DNA of 64,000 bases from Batillaria attramentaria (GCA_018292915.2 JACVVK020000151.1:1005001-1069000), one strand, 5' to 3'. Shown: positions 11,286 through 43,530, counted from the stretch's first letter. Numbers and translations are program-made. Notes: generated by a model not told the origin, from the letters alone.

Positions 11286-12140
11286 CCAAATTGCTGGCTG
11301 TACTCAGGAAGGATCTGTAGAGAATCTGACTGGGAAAAAGTTTTCGGAAAATCTCCAAATTTATGTTATAATCCACCTTTTCCACTTATTTTCAAAGCAC
11401 TTACCGTAATCCCACGGGTTTCTGGTCCACGGGAAGTAACTCCATTTTTCATCTCGGCGACTTCGCATCACAAAATCTTATTACATCCCATTGCCGAACT
11501 CGGCAAAGCCGGGCAAATCTGCTACTATATCATACAAGTGTACAGCCCCGGCCTGATTAGCAATCGTTCTCTTCAATTCTTTTGGCGACACAAAGGAGCA
11601 AGTTCACGTCCAAGTTCCAGTTCAAACAAGTTTATTGCGTCCTTTTACAGATAAATTTGTCTTCGGTCGGGGGGCTGAGGGGTGGGGGGGGGGGGGCAAA
11701 ATAAGTCAAAGGCAAAAAATTACGCTTTAATTATCGCTAAATAATGTATTAAGACGAACAAACTTAAATGAGGAAAGCTAGTTAAGGACACAATGCATCA
11801 GTACTATACGAATAAACATACGAACCAATAATTAGCACAAAACTGTGAATAGCAGTGAAAAAACCAACTGTCGGTCACGTGCTTTCGCATGCAGCTTTTT
11901 CTACAATATGTCACCGACTGCCTCCGATACACCACAACGCCGACCTTCATTAAGCAATCGACTTTAGCTTTGTCATTCTTGCTTCATAATTTGTTTCAGG
12001 CAAACGTCTCATGACGTCGATTTGTTGCATGCGCGCTGTATCACCCAAAGCAGTGTTTCATACGCACTTCGATGTCCATTACCTTTCATTATCTTGTATA
12101 CAGGAAGTAATCAAAATAAGTTTTGCGTAGAAACCGATCG
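11286..12140. other. Intergenic stretch, no gene recognised
   Basis: Contains a G-rich run (about 11685-11695) and AT-rich unique-looking DNA. A palindromic GCCGAACTCGGCAAAGCC segment is near 11493. Nothing coding can be supported. Confidence 0.45.
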
Positions 12141-12835
12141 AATTAATAATAATAATAATGATAATAAAAATAATGGCATTAATATAAGCGCTTTATCCCA
12201 AACACATGGAGGACAACAAAGACGATGCAGCAGAAAATCCAGACATTTTTTCAACACTTGTCTGAGGCGCAGATTCAACATCCAATGGCCAGAGAAGATC
12301 CGAAATGAAGAGCTGTGGAAGCGAGCGGGGCAGGAACCAGCGGCCAAGCAGATCCTGCGGAGGAAGTGGGGCTGGATTGGACACACCCTCAGGAAGCCAG
12401 CATCCAGCACCACACGCCAAGCCCTGACATGGAACCCGAAGGAGAAAAGGAAGAGAGGCCGGCCTCGCAAAAGCTGGAGGCGGGACACTGAGGCAGAGCT
12501 GTGTAAGGAGGGGACCAGCTGGACTGGAGTGGCAAGAATAGCCCAGAACAGAGTGCAATGGCGTAGGGTCGTCGATGGCCTATGCTCCACTTGGAGCCAT
12601 GGGCCTAAGTAAGTTAGTTTATCCCAAATATTTGGCTGAAAGCGCCGCGAGCTGAACCCGACACGCACGCTCACGTGAATCACACGCATTCTCTCACACA
12701 CTGGACATGAAAGCATTACAATCATGTGGTGAGAAGGGCCAGTTTAGTAATGTAAGTTTGGGAATTTTAGAATTGCATTTATTCTTTTAATTTAGTGGGC
12801 TGAACATTTCCAACAAATTATTCCAGGACTTTGTC
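12141..12835 (+). repeat. Dispersed repeat A, copy 1, split by an RTE fragment
   Basis: The parts 12141-12202 and 12618-12835 form one copy of a family that starts with (AAT)n. It contains GGCGCTTTACCCAA-like, AAAGCGCCGCGA, CACACTGGACATGAA and GTGGGCTGAACATTTCC. Other copies: about 16650-16885, 37655-38055, 51210-51455 (+) and 32010-32170 (-). It has no ORF. Confidence 0.75.
12203..12617 (+). mobile_element. 5'-truncated RTE-like retrotransposon copy
   Basis: About 415 bp corresponding to the 3' end of the full element at 58232-61520 (its bases 61110-61520). It encodes the same C-terminal tail (GWIGHTLRKPASSTTRQAL) and ends CCTAAGTAAGT. An 11-bp target duplication, TTTATCCCAAA, flanks it at 12192-12202 and 12618-12628. 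It is inserted in a copy of repeat A. The fragment is dead: there is no RT or endonuclease. Confidence 0.9.
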
Positions 12836-13112
12836 ACGCAGGTCACAGTACAGTCCTGGGGCTTGATGCCTTAAAATAGGTTAGACACATCAGTTCCTGA
12901 AACAGCAGCAAACTGACCTTATTCTCTGTTTATTCATCTCGAACTAATCTTTTAGTCTCAGCTTAGTCAAGCTAGTCTCAGAATTCGTCCTTCCGTTTTC
13001 TCCATGTAACAGGCCATTGAGTAGGAAGTCTGCGTAGTTGCTGAATAAGTCAAACGCTGTTCTGGTTGCTATTAGTTACTGTTGATCCCAACATTACACA
13101 AGCCGCACTTCA

Positions 13113-23237
<10,125 letters not shown>

Positions 23238-23407
23238 CCTTGTCACTGCGCTACACAACTCTGCTCTGCCCAGCTTCAAGGTCTCCGGCCGGTGTAACCC
23301 GAAAACTTCACCGCCTCGACGGATTTACCCCGGAGAAAAAAACTCTCGTCAAGAAATTCCTACTCCGTGTACGGAAAAAGTACATCCTTATTACATACGT
23401 ACTCGTA

Positions 23408-23429
23408 TTCTGTGTGTGTGTGTGTGTGT

Positions 23430-23477
<48 letters not shown>

Positions 23478-23493
23478 GGGGGGGGGGGGCACG

Positions 23494-23550
<57 letters not shown>
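23408..23550 (+). repeat. Two (GT)n tracts around a G-run
   Basis: GT tracts at about 23411-23475 and 23498-23550 with a run of Gs (23477-23488) between, about 170 bp 5' of the start codon of gene 2. Confidence 0.95.
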
Positions 23551-23551
<1 letters not shown>

Positions 23552-24349
23552 CAAGGGCTGGAATGGTATATTTCAAGAAAGATTTACCTCCCTTATTTCT
23601 CTTCGAAATGCACAAAAAGTCGATAACTGTAAATTGTTATAAAATTTACACCAAACGTAATATTTATTTACACCACAAACGGTACTGTTAGCCGTTTTAC
23701 AAAATATTAACGTTTGTTCCTCACTAAATGAATATATCAGGTCACGGTTTCATATATCTGTCGTGTCGGAGGAGTACTTCTGCTGTGCGAGATTTTCTGA
23801 AATTTTTACGGAATAATAAATTTTTAAAGATATTTTTACTTTGGAGTTGGTCTTTAAACATTTCCGGGCGTGGCCTTGAACTTTCACGCCTGTCTTTCCC
23901 TGTTTTTGGACGGGAGTTCATCCTGATGGCCGTGCTCCTCGTGTTGCACGTGGCGAGGTTACCTTCCGTGCTACCCGGCACGTGAGACTTGCGCACTGCC
24001 GGTGTAACGCGACAACTTCACCTTCTGAAGAATTAAAGGTCTTCAGTCTCAACAAAAAGTCGCAAACAGTGCTTTTTTTCTTTAAACTGCGACTTCTGCG
24101 ACTGTGCACAATGCAGGCAACTCTGTCACAGTTTTGTTTATTTATTTAATTGGGGGGGGGGGGGGGAGACGGGGGAGGGGAGACGGGGGGGGGGGGAAGG
24201 GCTACATTAAATGTAGATCAAGTATCGAGGTGGATTTCTTGGCTTCGTTGCTGTTCGCCGTTATGACGCGCAGAGACGTGAAGCAAACAGACACAGCGGA
24301 TATATTAGCATAAATATCAGTGCTGTTGACACAATAATGAAATTCTGGC

Positions 24350-24351
<2 letters not shown>

Positions 24352-24401
<50 letters not shown>

Positions 24402-24404
24402 GCA

Positions 24405-24480
<76 letters not shown>
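24352..24480 (+). repeat. Compound (CA)n(CACG)n(CA)n microsatellite
   Basis: A CA tract interrupted by about six CACG/GCAC tetranucleotides (24396-24423), then CA again, ending in a short (GA)n. Confidence 0.96.
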
Positions 24481-24481
<1 letters not shown>

Positions 24482-25371
24482 ACAGAGAGAGAGAGAGGGG
24501 GGGTGGGCGGGGGGTCAATTTATTTACATATTTGTATTCCGTTTACTTGTTTCAGTCGGCAGACTGAGAGGTTTGGCAGACGTGAAATATAGAAATGAGT
24601 TTACAAGTCATGTGCACATTTACACTGTTTGCGATCCCATCATTCTGATCAACAAATCCTTCGTAAGGGAACATCGCCTTCGGAAATATTACCCACGACC
24701 GAGTTTGACGTCTTTACTTGTCTTTACAAGCGTGTTCTCAGGCACGTGACAAATGCTGATTCTCTATAACGACGGGTGCATCGGGTCACGCACCATGTGC
24801 TCGTGGCTGCCATTGTTTAGGGGCGACTGGAAAATAATTGTTTGAAAAGGGACGTCAGTTAACGAATGTTTCTCAGTCTCCACGTACACAATTGCTGCGG
24901 CTTCGCGCGGCGAAATGCTAATCGGAATCTTTCGTAAACTTCTGTGTAGAGAAAGGTCTACATACATAGGTTGAACAGAATTAACTCATTCTGCCCGAGA
25001 TATGACTATAGTCGTAACAGTTTGCCTCCCTTTCCAGCATGTCTGCTGTCAGGTTTCCTTGGCAACCCGCGGAGGGTTATGTCAAAATAAAGTACAACAT
25101 CTAAGCAACGCTTCCTCTAAATGTGACCTGTTCTCAAAGTAATGAACGACCAAACCACCACTGAAGGCTTATGCCTCACAGTTTATCATACACTCAAGAC
25201 TTTCTTGTGTAGTTTATTCTGTATATTGTGTAATAGGAGGAGCAGAACAGGATGTTATGGTTCAAAGCAAGCATTGTGTGCTACACCTGCTTGTCTCCTG
25301 CACCTGGCGATTCACCTACAGTGCTTTTTTATTTACTGATGTACAATCAATCAATAACTCCTTGCTTTTTG

Positions 25372-25490
25372 AATCGGACCCCGGCTGAAGCCAAATATCT
25401 GTGCTGGCCTTTTTCTCGTTGCCCCGTCTTTGCTATCACCGATACATGGTGGAAAAAGACTTTAAATTACCAATCACCCGCCTACCCACC
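25372..25490 (+). mobile_element. SINE-1 fragment without tRNA head
   Basis: Plus-strand body and tail (CTGTGCTGGCC, CTCGTTGCCCCGTCTTTG, GGTGGAAAAAGAC) lacking most of the tRNA-like head. Downstream of gene 3. Confidence 0.8.
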
Positions 25491-25575
25491 CTTGCTCTAT
25501 TATTATTATTATTATTATTTTCAAAACCAATTAATACCGTAAATCAAATTGATACGACTCACATACAACTCCCAA

Positions 25576-36361
<10,786 letters not shown>

Positions 36362-37059
36362 GGTAAGTGTCGGGCTTGTGTACCAGCTTTCCTCTTCCGT
36401 GGTAAGTGTGTGTTCATGCATAAAATATCACGCATAGAAATATCAGACAATGGCTGGCCAGCCCAGGTCAGTACGCGGCTGTATCAAGACGCCGACGACC
36501 TAACAACCTTCGTAAGCAAAACACAACGAACAGCGAGCACCACACAAAGCCAGGCACACCGCAAAGCCAGCGACCCTTTGAGCTGACACACACGCAGTGG
36601 TCACCTGGACATGAACTGACCCATGACTGGTTGGCTGACCAGTGACCACCATTGACAACAAACACAGGGAATGGAAGGAAGGGTGATCACTCTGATTTGT
36701 GTATTCTCGATTGGGCACAGGCTGGTTTAAAGTAATTTTATGTGAAAAACTGTTACATTGAGCCAGCCGTTGCGCTATCGAGGATACAAAGTCAGAGTGA
36801 TCGCCCTTCCATCCATCACAACGTGACGACAAAGCATGTAGCGAAATTAACCAAACGGAACGAAAGGCAACTCGCGGATTCGGCTAGAGTTCTCTGTTAG
36901 CTTGTTCAACGTTTTCAGCTGTCTTCTTCGTCGTTATATGGTCATCTTCAGTGCGATAAGTGCTTTTGCTGATGCCAGGTACAAATCGGATTGTCCACTT
37001 GTCAGGTCAGTGTCGGCGGGTCGAACGGCCTGGACAGGTCATCAGGATTTCAACACTGG

Positions 37060-37302
37060 AAGCTGAGTGTGTGTAGTGACGGTTCGGTTATAAGCTTTAG
37101 TTTGTGGAGTTGTTTCATAGTCAGTGTGTGTCGTGACGGTTCGGTTATAAGCTTTAGTTTGTGGAGTTGTTTCATAGTCAGTGTGTGTAGTGACGGTTCG
37201 GTTATAAGCTTTAGTTTGTGGAGTTGTTTCATAGTCAGTGTGTGTAGTGACGGTTCGGTTATAAGCTTTAGTTTGTGGAGTTGTTTCATAGTCAGTGAAT
37301 GC
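37060..37302 (+). repeat. 57-bp minisatellite, four copies
   Basis: Four nearly identical 57-bp units containing GACGGTTCGGTTATAAGC. The period is a multiple of three, so three frames stay open, but no start context or family supports a gene. It lies about 700 bp 5' of exon 1 of gene 3. Confidence 0.93.
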
Positions 37303-37654
37303 AGGTACATGCACAATTTCATTCGTACGTAGAAGAAAAGATTTTTTTTAATACTAATTTCTTATCCCTTTCCCTTTCTTATCCCTTTGCCCCCCGGAGT
37401 GTGCGTGTGTGTGCGTGCTTGCTTGCGTGCGTGCGTGCGATCTCTTTCTCTTTCCTATCAAAAGGTCTTTACTGTCTGTGCAACATGACGCTCCTGCGAT
37501 GAGCGTTTTCCCGATCATTTCGAACATACGTTTATCAGTCTTATTCAGTACAAACAAACGGCAGGCACTGAACAGCCGAGCACCATTCTTGTAATTTGGC
37601 GAGCTTTCAGTCGACGTCCAGAAGATAGGCTAGTCAAGCAATACGATATAACTG

Positions 37655-38055
37655 TATACTGTGTACGCGCTTTACCCAATTTCAACTGACTCAAAGCAGG
37701 GGAGCCGGGGTGGCCGAATGGTAGAGAGTTGGACTCTCAATGCTCGGGTCGTGAGTTCGAATCCCGCCAGATGGGGCCAGATATTTGTGCTGGCCTTTTT
37801 TCTCGTTGCCCCGTCTTTGATACCACCCTTATGTGGTGGAAAAGGACGTTAAACTCCCAAACACCCACCCCACCCAACTGACTCAAAGCGCCGCGGGCTG
37901 AACCCAACACGCACGCTCACGTGAACTCTCTCATACACTAGACATGAACACATTAAATCACGTGGTGCGAAAGGCCAGCTCTGCAACTTAAGTTTCAGAA
38001 TTTAGAACTGTATTTATTTTCAAATTTGAAGGCTGAACATTTCCAAGGCAGAGTA
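37655..38055 (+). repeat. Dispersed repeat A, copy 4, split by SINE-1
   Basis: Parts 37655-37697 and 37875-38055 form a copy of repeat A interrupted by a SINE with its target duplication. Ends near GGCTGAACATTTCC. Confidence 0.8.
37698..37874 (+). mobile_element. SINE-1, full-length, 15-bp target duplication
   Basis: Reference-quality copy: GGGGAGCCGGGGTGGCCGAA head, GTCGTGAGTTCGAATCCC B box, conserved body, and GGTGGAAAAGGACGTTAAAC end with a CCACCCCA tail. CAACTGACTCAAAGC flanks it at 37683-37697 and 37875-37889. Confidence 0.95.
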
Positions 38056-38129
38056 AAGCACACTGATTCAGCCGTACCTCTGACTAACTGAAAAAAAATC
38101 CGGTGGGTGTGTGCGCGCTGGTTCGGCTC

Positions 38130-38238
38130 AATGTTTGTAATAGTAATGATTTTTATTGTCAGTTTTGTCTGAGCAGACAGTACAATTTCCCTTCGAGGGA
38201 CGAGTAAAGTGATATCTTATCTTATCTCTCTATCTTAT
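38130..38238 (+). mobile_element. 3' tail of a CR1/L2-like retrotransposon
   Basis: CAATTTCCCTTCGAGGGACG followed by AGTAAAGTGATATC and a (TTATC)n tail matches the usual 3' end of CR1/L2-type elements. No coding part. Confidence 0.55.
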
Positions 38239-38287
38239 CAGGTTGAGTGATTTGAAGATGGCAAGATGGCACAAACTGAATACGTGC

Positions 38288-39066
38288 CGCCTGCAAACAA
38301 CGACACTGGTTGGAATACAGTGTCTACAGACACATACAACATACAACGACACTGGTTGGAATACAGTGTCTACAGACACATACAACATACAACACTGGTT
38401 GGAATACAGTGTCTACAGACACATACAACATACAACACTGGTTGGAATACAGTGTCTACAGACACATACAACATACAACGACACTGGTTGGAATACAGTG
38501 TCTACAGACACATACAACATACAACGACACTGGTTGGAATACAGTGTCTACAGACACATACAACATACAACACTGGTTGGAATACAGTGTCTACAGACAC
38601 ATACAACATACAACGACACTGGTTGGAATACAGTGTCTACAGACACATACAACATACAACGACACTGGTTGGAATACAGTGTCTACAGACACATACAACA
38701 TACAACGACACTGGTTGGAATACAGTGTCTACAGACACATACAACATACGACACTGGTTGGAATACAGTGTCTACAGACACATACAACATACAACGACAC
38801 TGGTTGGAATACAGTGTCTACAGACACATACAACATACAACACTGGTTGGAATACAGTGTCTACAGACACATACAACATACAACGACACTGGTTGGAATA
38901 CAGTGTCTACAGACATACAACATACAACGACACTGGTTGGAATACAGTGTCTACAGACACATACAACATACAACGACACTGGTTGGAATACAGTGTCTAC
39001 AGACACATACAACATACAACGACACTGGTTGGAATACAGTGTCTACAGACACATACAACATACAGT
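38288..39066 (+). repeat. 46/43-bp minisatellite, about 17 copies
   Basis: Units contain GGTTGGAATACAGTGTCTAC and GACACATACAACATACAA. They come in 46- and 43-bp forms differing by presence of CGA, and one copy lacks an internal CACA. Each unit has two overlapping inverted repeats (GTGTCT..AGACAC and ACACTG..CAGTGT). All three plus-strand frames stay open across the array, a product of stop-free units and not evidence of a gene. Confidence 0.95.
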
Positions 39067-39084
39067 AGTAATACGTTAATACGT

Positions 39085-39290
39085 GCTTACAAACTAAAAG
39101 CTAACAAACGTTTTGCCAGACACTACAGCGAGGGAAGCACATGTAGTTTGATATGACTGAAACACGGAAAGAAAACATTAACGCCATTGACGTCATAATC
39201 ATTTGAGGAAAAACACCATTGCGTCAATGTCTTTCATCTTGAAATCACCCCTTTGCCCTAAAATAACGCCATGGGCGTGTTGCAGAGATC
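39085..39290 (-). repeat. Dispersed repeat B, copy 4, partial
   Basis: Minus-strand copy of the left half. On + it shows CATCTTGAAATCACCCC and TGAGGAAAAACACCATTG, the complement of the family's GGGGTGATTTCAAGATG region. Confidence 0.65.
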
Positions 39291-39811
39291 GCGAAAAGTC
39301 ACTGCATTTCGATGGAAATTTCTAGACCATCCCAGAACATGATGGTGCAGTAACGTCAGTAAGCTTAGATTACGTCACCTTGGAAAGATTCCGTACTTGC
39401 CAGTAGGTTGAGGAATGTTCTAGATCAGACCTGTTCAGTATATATAAGCAGCCCTGCACAGCGTTCTGGGTTCTTCTTCTTCTTTCATAAGTTTGTTCTC
39501 CACGCATGTTCTGTTAATAAAGTATTGGAGTTCTATCCTGTTGTATCCCGTGTCTTCTCTGCGAGTGCACCGAGAGAGCGACATAGCAGGAGAAAAATAC
39601 AACAGGACGTACTGTGTTTTGAAAAGACACGGCAGAGTAAATAAAGGGTCGAGGCACAACGAAAACGAGGTACACAAGTGGTAAAAAGAACATCATTGGT
39701 AAAATGGAGGTAGGAGAAAGCAAATACACAGCACAAGTAACAAACGGGGCAGCTGTAAGCATGCGTAAAACGAAACTGCATGGCCTAACAAATGTATCAA
39801 AAACATACTTC

Positions 39812-39960
39812 CAGGTATCATCTAGTGTTTAAAAACATCGCAAGCATGCTTCGCGTATCGTCTTTATGCATGGGGATAGAGGTATCAGCGACAGAAATAC
39901 CAAATGACGGTAAGTTGTTGGCGACACCTCTCACAATGGTTTTCACAATGTCCTCTGTAC
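39812..39960 (-). pseudogene. Amidase pseudo-exon 8 with intron flank
   Basis: The minus strand encodes [19 protein letters not shown] and [13 protein letters not shown], nearly identical to exon 8 of gene 1. The first 20 codons and the acceptor are gone: coding sequence starts at TGTACAGAGG directly against a (TG)n tract (39960-40069). The donor is mutated (G|AT instead of G|GT at 39858-39857). Similarity continues about 45 bp into the intron (GCATGCTTGCGATGTTTTTA), so this is a genomic duplicate and not a processed copy. Confidence 0.88.
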
Positions 39961-40007
39961 ACACACACACACACACACACACACACGGGCACGCACGCTC
40001 GCGCGCG

Positions 40008-40069
<62 letters not shown>
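39960..40069 (+). repeat. Compound (CA)n/(GC)n tract that replaces part of a pseudo-exon
   Basis: CA repeats with a central GC-alternating segment (about 39987-40018). It joins the pseudo-exon exactly at a TGTAC sequence, implying that a deletion ran from the intronic tract into the exon. Confidence 0.9.
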
Positions 40070-40071
<2 letters not shown>

Positions 40072-40483
40072 TCACGACTCCCGCAAAAAGAACGCAGCAG
40101 CATAGTGTGCAAGTATGGTGTCTATGACGCTGTCACGACCTGCGAGTCGGACGAAATTTCACACTGCACTAGTTGTTTCGTGTATTATTTTCTTCAGTGC
40201 GTGTAGCGCTTTGCCACGTGCAAGCCGAGAGGGGGCCACTTCGCTGTTCAGATAAGCTGGTGTTTTGTATGGTGTGTCACGGGCAGAGTGCCGCATGCAG
40301 GAAGCCAATGTTTAGTGTATTTGTCGTGATTTGCTCGAAGAGTGTGTTATGAAGTCTGTGGGTACGCTATTGCCATTGGTCCGTTAGTGTAATGTTTATC
40401 ACGTGACCGCTAGTTTGTACTGATATACACCTCTAGCTCTATATTCAGGGGGTTTTAGGGGGTAAATAGAGTTTTCACAATGA

Positions 40484-40615
40484 GGTGCCCCCGATTACGG
40501 AAAATACACCACACGAGTTTGTTGATTTCGACCGTAAAACTGCGAGTTTTAACGAGCAGTTTTACGGTCGAAATCAACAAACGAGTGTGGTGTATTTTAC
40601 GTAATCGGGGGCACC
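40484..40615. repeat. Near-perfect 60-bp inverted repeat (hairpin)
   Basis: Arms 40484-40543 and 40556-40615 are reverse complements with only a few mismatches, around a 12-base loop. The outer ends read GGTGCCCCCGATTACG. As RNA or single-stranded DNA it would form a long hairpin. It may be a small foldback transposon; no clear target duplication is seen. Confidence 0.85.
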
Positions 40616-40993
40616 GAATTGGGAAAATTATTTATACCACGTCCCTACCTGCATTTCAATTCTTCACGCGACATCACTGACTGAGGTGCTTTACCTCGCT
40701 TTGTCCATAGGCTTTGAGAAGTCAGCTTTTCCGTTTCGAAGCCTCCGTCTTAGTAGAGAACTGGAGCTAGGCTTACGCTTGTCACAAACACGACCGCTTG
40801 TTGATAACACGCAGCAAAAGATCAACAATTCCACGTCAAGCGACTGGCATAGCTCCTTCGTCCCCATTTCCGTACGAACTACGTCATGTCGTGACGTAAA
40901 TTATTCTGTAGTCCCCTTTCGCGTCATATTGTGACGCAAATCCTTTCACCAGAACACACTGCTGAAACACTGCTAGGGGTTACCTGTTCACTC

Positions 40994-41396
40994 TTTAAGG
41001 CGGTGTCACACTGAAAACAAGTTTCCATGCTACGGTCAAGACATTCCTACCTTACTAGACACCCTTTTCTTGTGTGTAGAACTTCAATGCGTATGAAATA
41101 CCTCTGGATGGGGTTTCTGGGTAAAGTCGATGTCTCTTTTCCTTAAACATACATGTTGACTGAGCGGATACGGGAAGGTGTCACTTGACACTCCGCACGG
41201 CGGCTTTCATTGGTTGAAACACAAAACATGTTTTCGGATTTTAGGGCAGGCTCTAAAACTGAAAACACGCTCGAAACAGTGTTTTGAAAACATTGTTGTG
41301 AAGTATGTCACACGACAAAACACACTGTTTCGCAGCGAAACATCTGAAAACAATGTTTTCAAGTGTTTTTGCCCTCTCGTGTGACATGGCCTTTAG
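40994..41396. mobile_element. Candidate MITE with imperfect terminal inverted repeats
   Basis: The left end TTTAAGGCGGTGTCACAC and the reverse complement of the right end, CTAAAGGCCATGTCACAC, match at most positions. The roughly 400-bp interior has no ORF, and AAACACTG/GTTTTC-type motifs recur in it. The superfamily is unknown. Confidence 0.55.
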
Positions 41397-42613
41397 GTAC
41401 AGCCATAAAATTCACGCGTGGTTGTCATGGGTACAATGTTTATACCACATGTGGTGAATTATGGATTTTATACCATGACTTGTAATAGTGGTAGAGTGGT
41501 ATAAGGCATGACAGCCCTAGACTCCAGAGGGATTACTTTTTCCGTACTGTCACCAGTAGCTCCAGTTCGCCCTTGCTGGGGTAAATGTAATGATGCACTG
41601 TTAGAAAGAATCTTCTTGGAAGAATTGGTATTGTAACAGTTGTATTTTTACTGTGGCTCGGGAGTAAACTGAATGCCCGAATGCATACTGTATGACGTGT
41701 GTAATGTTATCAACACTTGTATTACAACGAATGTTCTCTATGCGACAGCGGTCTGCGGTGGGCCTTCGTCAGGACAGCAGCAGACGAAGCGACGGCGCTC
41801 GGCCGGTGTCTGACAAGCTGGAATGACAGCCTAGCAGTCTGATGGCGCACAGCCGATGCAAGTAACTAAGCCTTGAGTGTTGGAGCGCTCTTGTTCAGCA
41901 TGGAGCTGAACCTCGTTCCGTGGACGTGCGGTGCACCACGTCGCTTGAGGGAACCCGGGGGTCGTGGACCGCCCGTATTTCTACTCTGGGACTTCGCTGG
42001 ACATCTCAGGACAGCTGGGAACCAGGAACGTCACCAGGGGGAGTCGCCGCCCAGCTCTTGGTCGTCGTCCGGCAGGGACCACGCCAGACTCACACGGTCA
42101 TGAGTATAGCATCCGGGCATTCTTAGTAGTGAGCCACAGACAATTCTAGTTAAATCTCCAGGTAACGGCAGCGTTACCTATTACTAGAAAATCCACCCGT
42201 CGGACGCTGTCAGCGCGGTCACAGCCGGTGGCAATTTGTTTTTGTATTTTGTCACTCGGTTTCTTGTGTGTAAAGTGTGTACAAAACCCTTGCCTTTGTT
42301 TATGTCGTGGGACGAGTGCATGTGTGTGAGAACGTGGTATGCATGACGGAAGCTTGCGTGACGGAGTCGAGTGCAAATGGAGTGTGACAGAGCTTTACAA
42401 ACATACTCTTTTGAATGACCTTGACCCATCTCACAAGTGAGCCAAGGAGGCTTTGCTCCTCTGGTTATCACTGAAACTTGCTGCTGCGCACAACGAAACC
42501 TGCCCCATCCCATAAAGTTGTTTCTCTACAGAGAAACTACTTAAAAACGAACAAAATGAATTCTCATCAAGAGCATCAAGCACGTAACATACACAGCACA
42601 ACAGAAGAACATC
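41397..42613. other. Intergenic stretch, GC-richer core, no gene recognised
   Basis: The segment about 41750-42120 is richer in G+C than its surroundings and has open frames up to about 76 codons, but no family features. A short hairpin (GGTAACGGCAGCGTTACC) lies near 42161-42178. It could be an LTR or an unrecognised repeat. Confidence 0.4.
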
Positions 42614-42688
42614 TAATCAGGTGTACTCCGTCACAGCCATGTTGGGGAACTGTCTAGGATCTCTCCCATCCTCATAACCAGCGATCAC
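42614..42688 (-). pseudogene. Amidase pseudo-exon 7
   Basis: The minus strand reads [19 protein letters not shown], as exon 7 of gene 1. The acceptor CTTGGCCAG is kept. Near the end an Arg codon has become TGA and the donor is GA instead of GT. Together with the fragment at 39812-39960, in the right order and strand, it is debris of a fifth amidase copy closest to gene 1. No other exons of that copy were found between them. Confidence 0.9.
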
Positions 42689-42831
42689 CTGGCCAAGAAA
42701 AGAAATCGTTGTTAAATACAAAATTCCAGATATATAAATGATGTGATTTGTGTTATGTGGGGACTGGGGGGTGGGGGGGGGGGGTCATGCGTTAGGATGT
42801 GTTTAATTTTGAATAAAATATTCATTTCTTA

Positions 42832-43207
42832 GGTTAGAATTATATGCGTGCACCGTTATGCCTTATGTAGGTGCACTCACACTCACGCATGTGCATTCAT
42901 GTACACCTACACTGATGCGAGGGCCATTTGATTAGGTTAGAATCATATGCGCGCAAAGGTACTGCTACACCTTATGCATGGGCACTCGCGCTCAGGCATG
43001 TGCATTCATGTACACGTACCTATGCAGGGCCATTTGTTAGGTCAGCTGGCATTGTATACGCATAGATACTGGTATACATTATGTAGGGGCACTCGCGCTC
43101 ACGCATGTGCATTCATACACGCGACAGTACATGCAGGGCCATTCGTTAGGTTACAAATATATGTACGCATAGGTACTCAGTGGTACACCTTATGTAGGGG
43201 CATATGC
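42832..43207 (+). repeat. About 105-bp degenerate tandem repeat, 3.5 copies
   Basis: Units share GGTTAGAATCATATG-like starts, ACACCTTATG, the GCATGTGCATTCATG block and GCAGGGCCATTTG-like ends, with substantial divergence. Confidence 0.8.
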
Positions 43208-43385
43208 CGCAGGTTGCTCGTGAGACGCGAGATCAATATTTCATGATCAATCGTGTCAAATGAGGCCGCCGGATAGATCAAGCAGTGCCAACGCAGTGAC
43301 CTCCCTATTATCCAGTAAACAAAACAGACGTGCACTGAAAGTGAACGTTTTACTGAAAATATGGACTTAACTGTGTCAGCCATGT
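43200..43385 (-). mobile_element. Short non-LTR RT fragment
   Basis: The minus strand encodes ASFDTIDHEILISRLTS, the conserved RT block with the first catalytic Asp (normally AAFDTIDHE..L). Only this block remains. Confidence 0.75.
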
Positions 43386-43530
43386 CAGGCGCTGAGATGG
43401 AAGGCAGTAAACGGCTGGATGTCTTGTGTCCTAAATAGTTTCACTGTCAATGGAGGGTCTGGGGTCACTTCGCGGTCAACTGTTTGCCTTGCTGTTACTT
43501 GATACCCGGGCTGCGTTTATGCCTCACGGT

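Larger units (their letters stand above)
23238..25575. other. Intergenic region between genes 2 and 3
   Basis: This is the likely promoter region of gene 2 and the 3' flank of gene 3. It holds two (GT)n tracts (23411-23475 and 23498-23550) separated by a G-run, a G-rich stretch (24150-24195) and a (CA)n/(CACG)n tract (24352-24480). A dispersed repeat at about 24033-24130 is also present; a diverged relative is at 19262-19370. No TATA box or other promoter element can be named with confidence. A possible AATAAA for gene 3 lies at 25328-25333 (minus). Confidence 0.5.

Noticed and set aside
37698..37770. tRNA gene suggested by A- and B-box motifs (also at 4300-4370, 14330-14399, 51823-51895, 56547-56620)
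   Set aside because: The motifs are followed by a conserved non-tRNA body and flanked by target duplications, and the acceptor stem does not close. They are SINE heads.
38243..39156. Long protein of nearly 300 residues
   Set aside because: Three overlapping frames are all open because the minisatellite unit lacks stops. No domain or start context is present.
41873..42150. Possible coding exons in a GC-richer stretch
   Set aside because: Three overlapping short frames and no domain. GC content alone explains their length.
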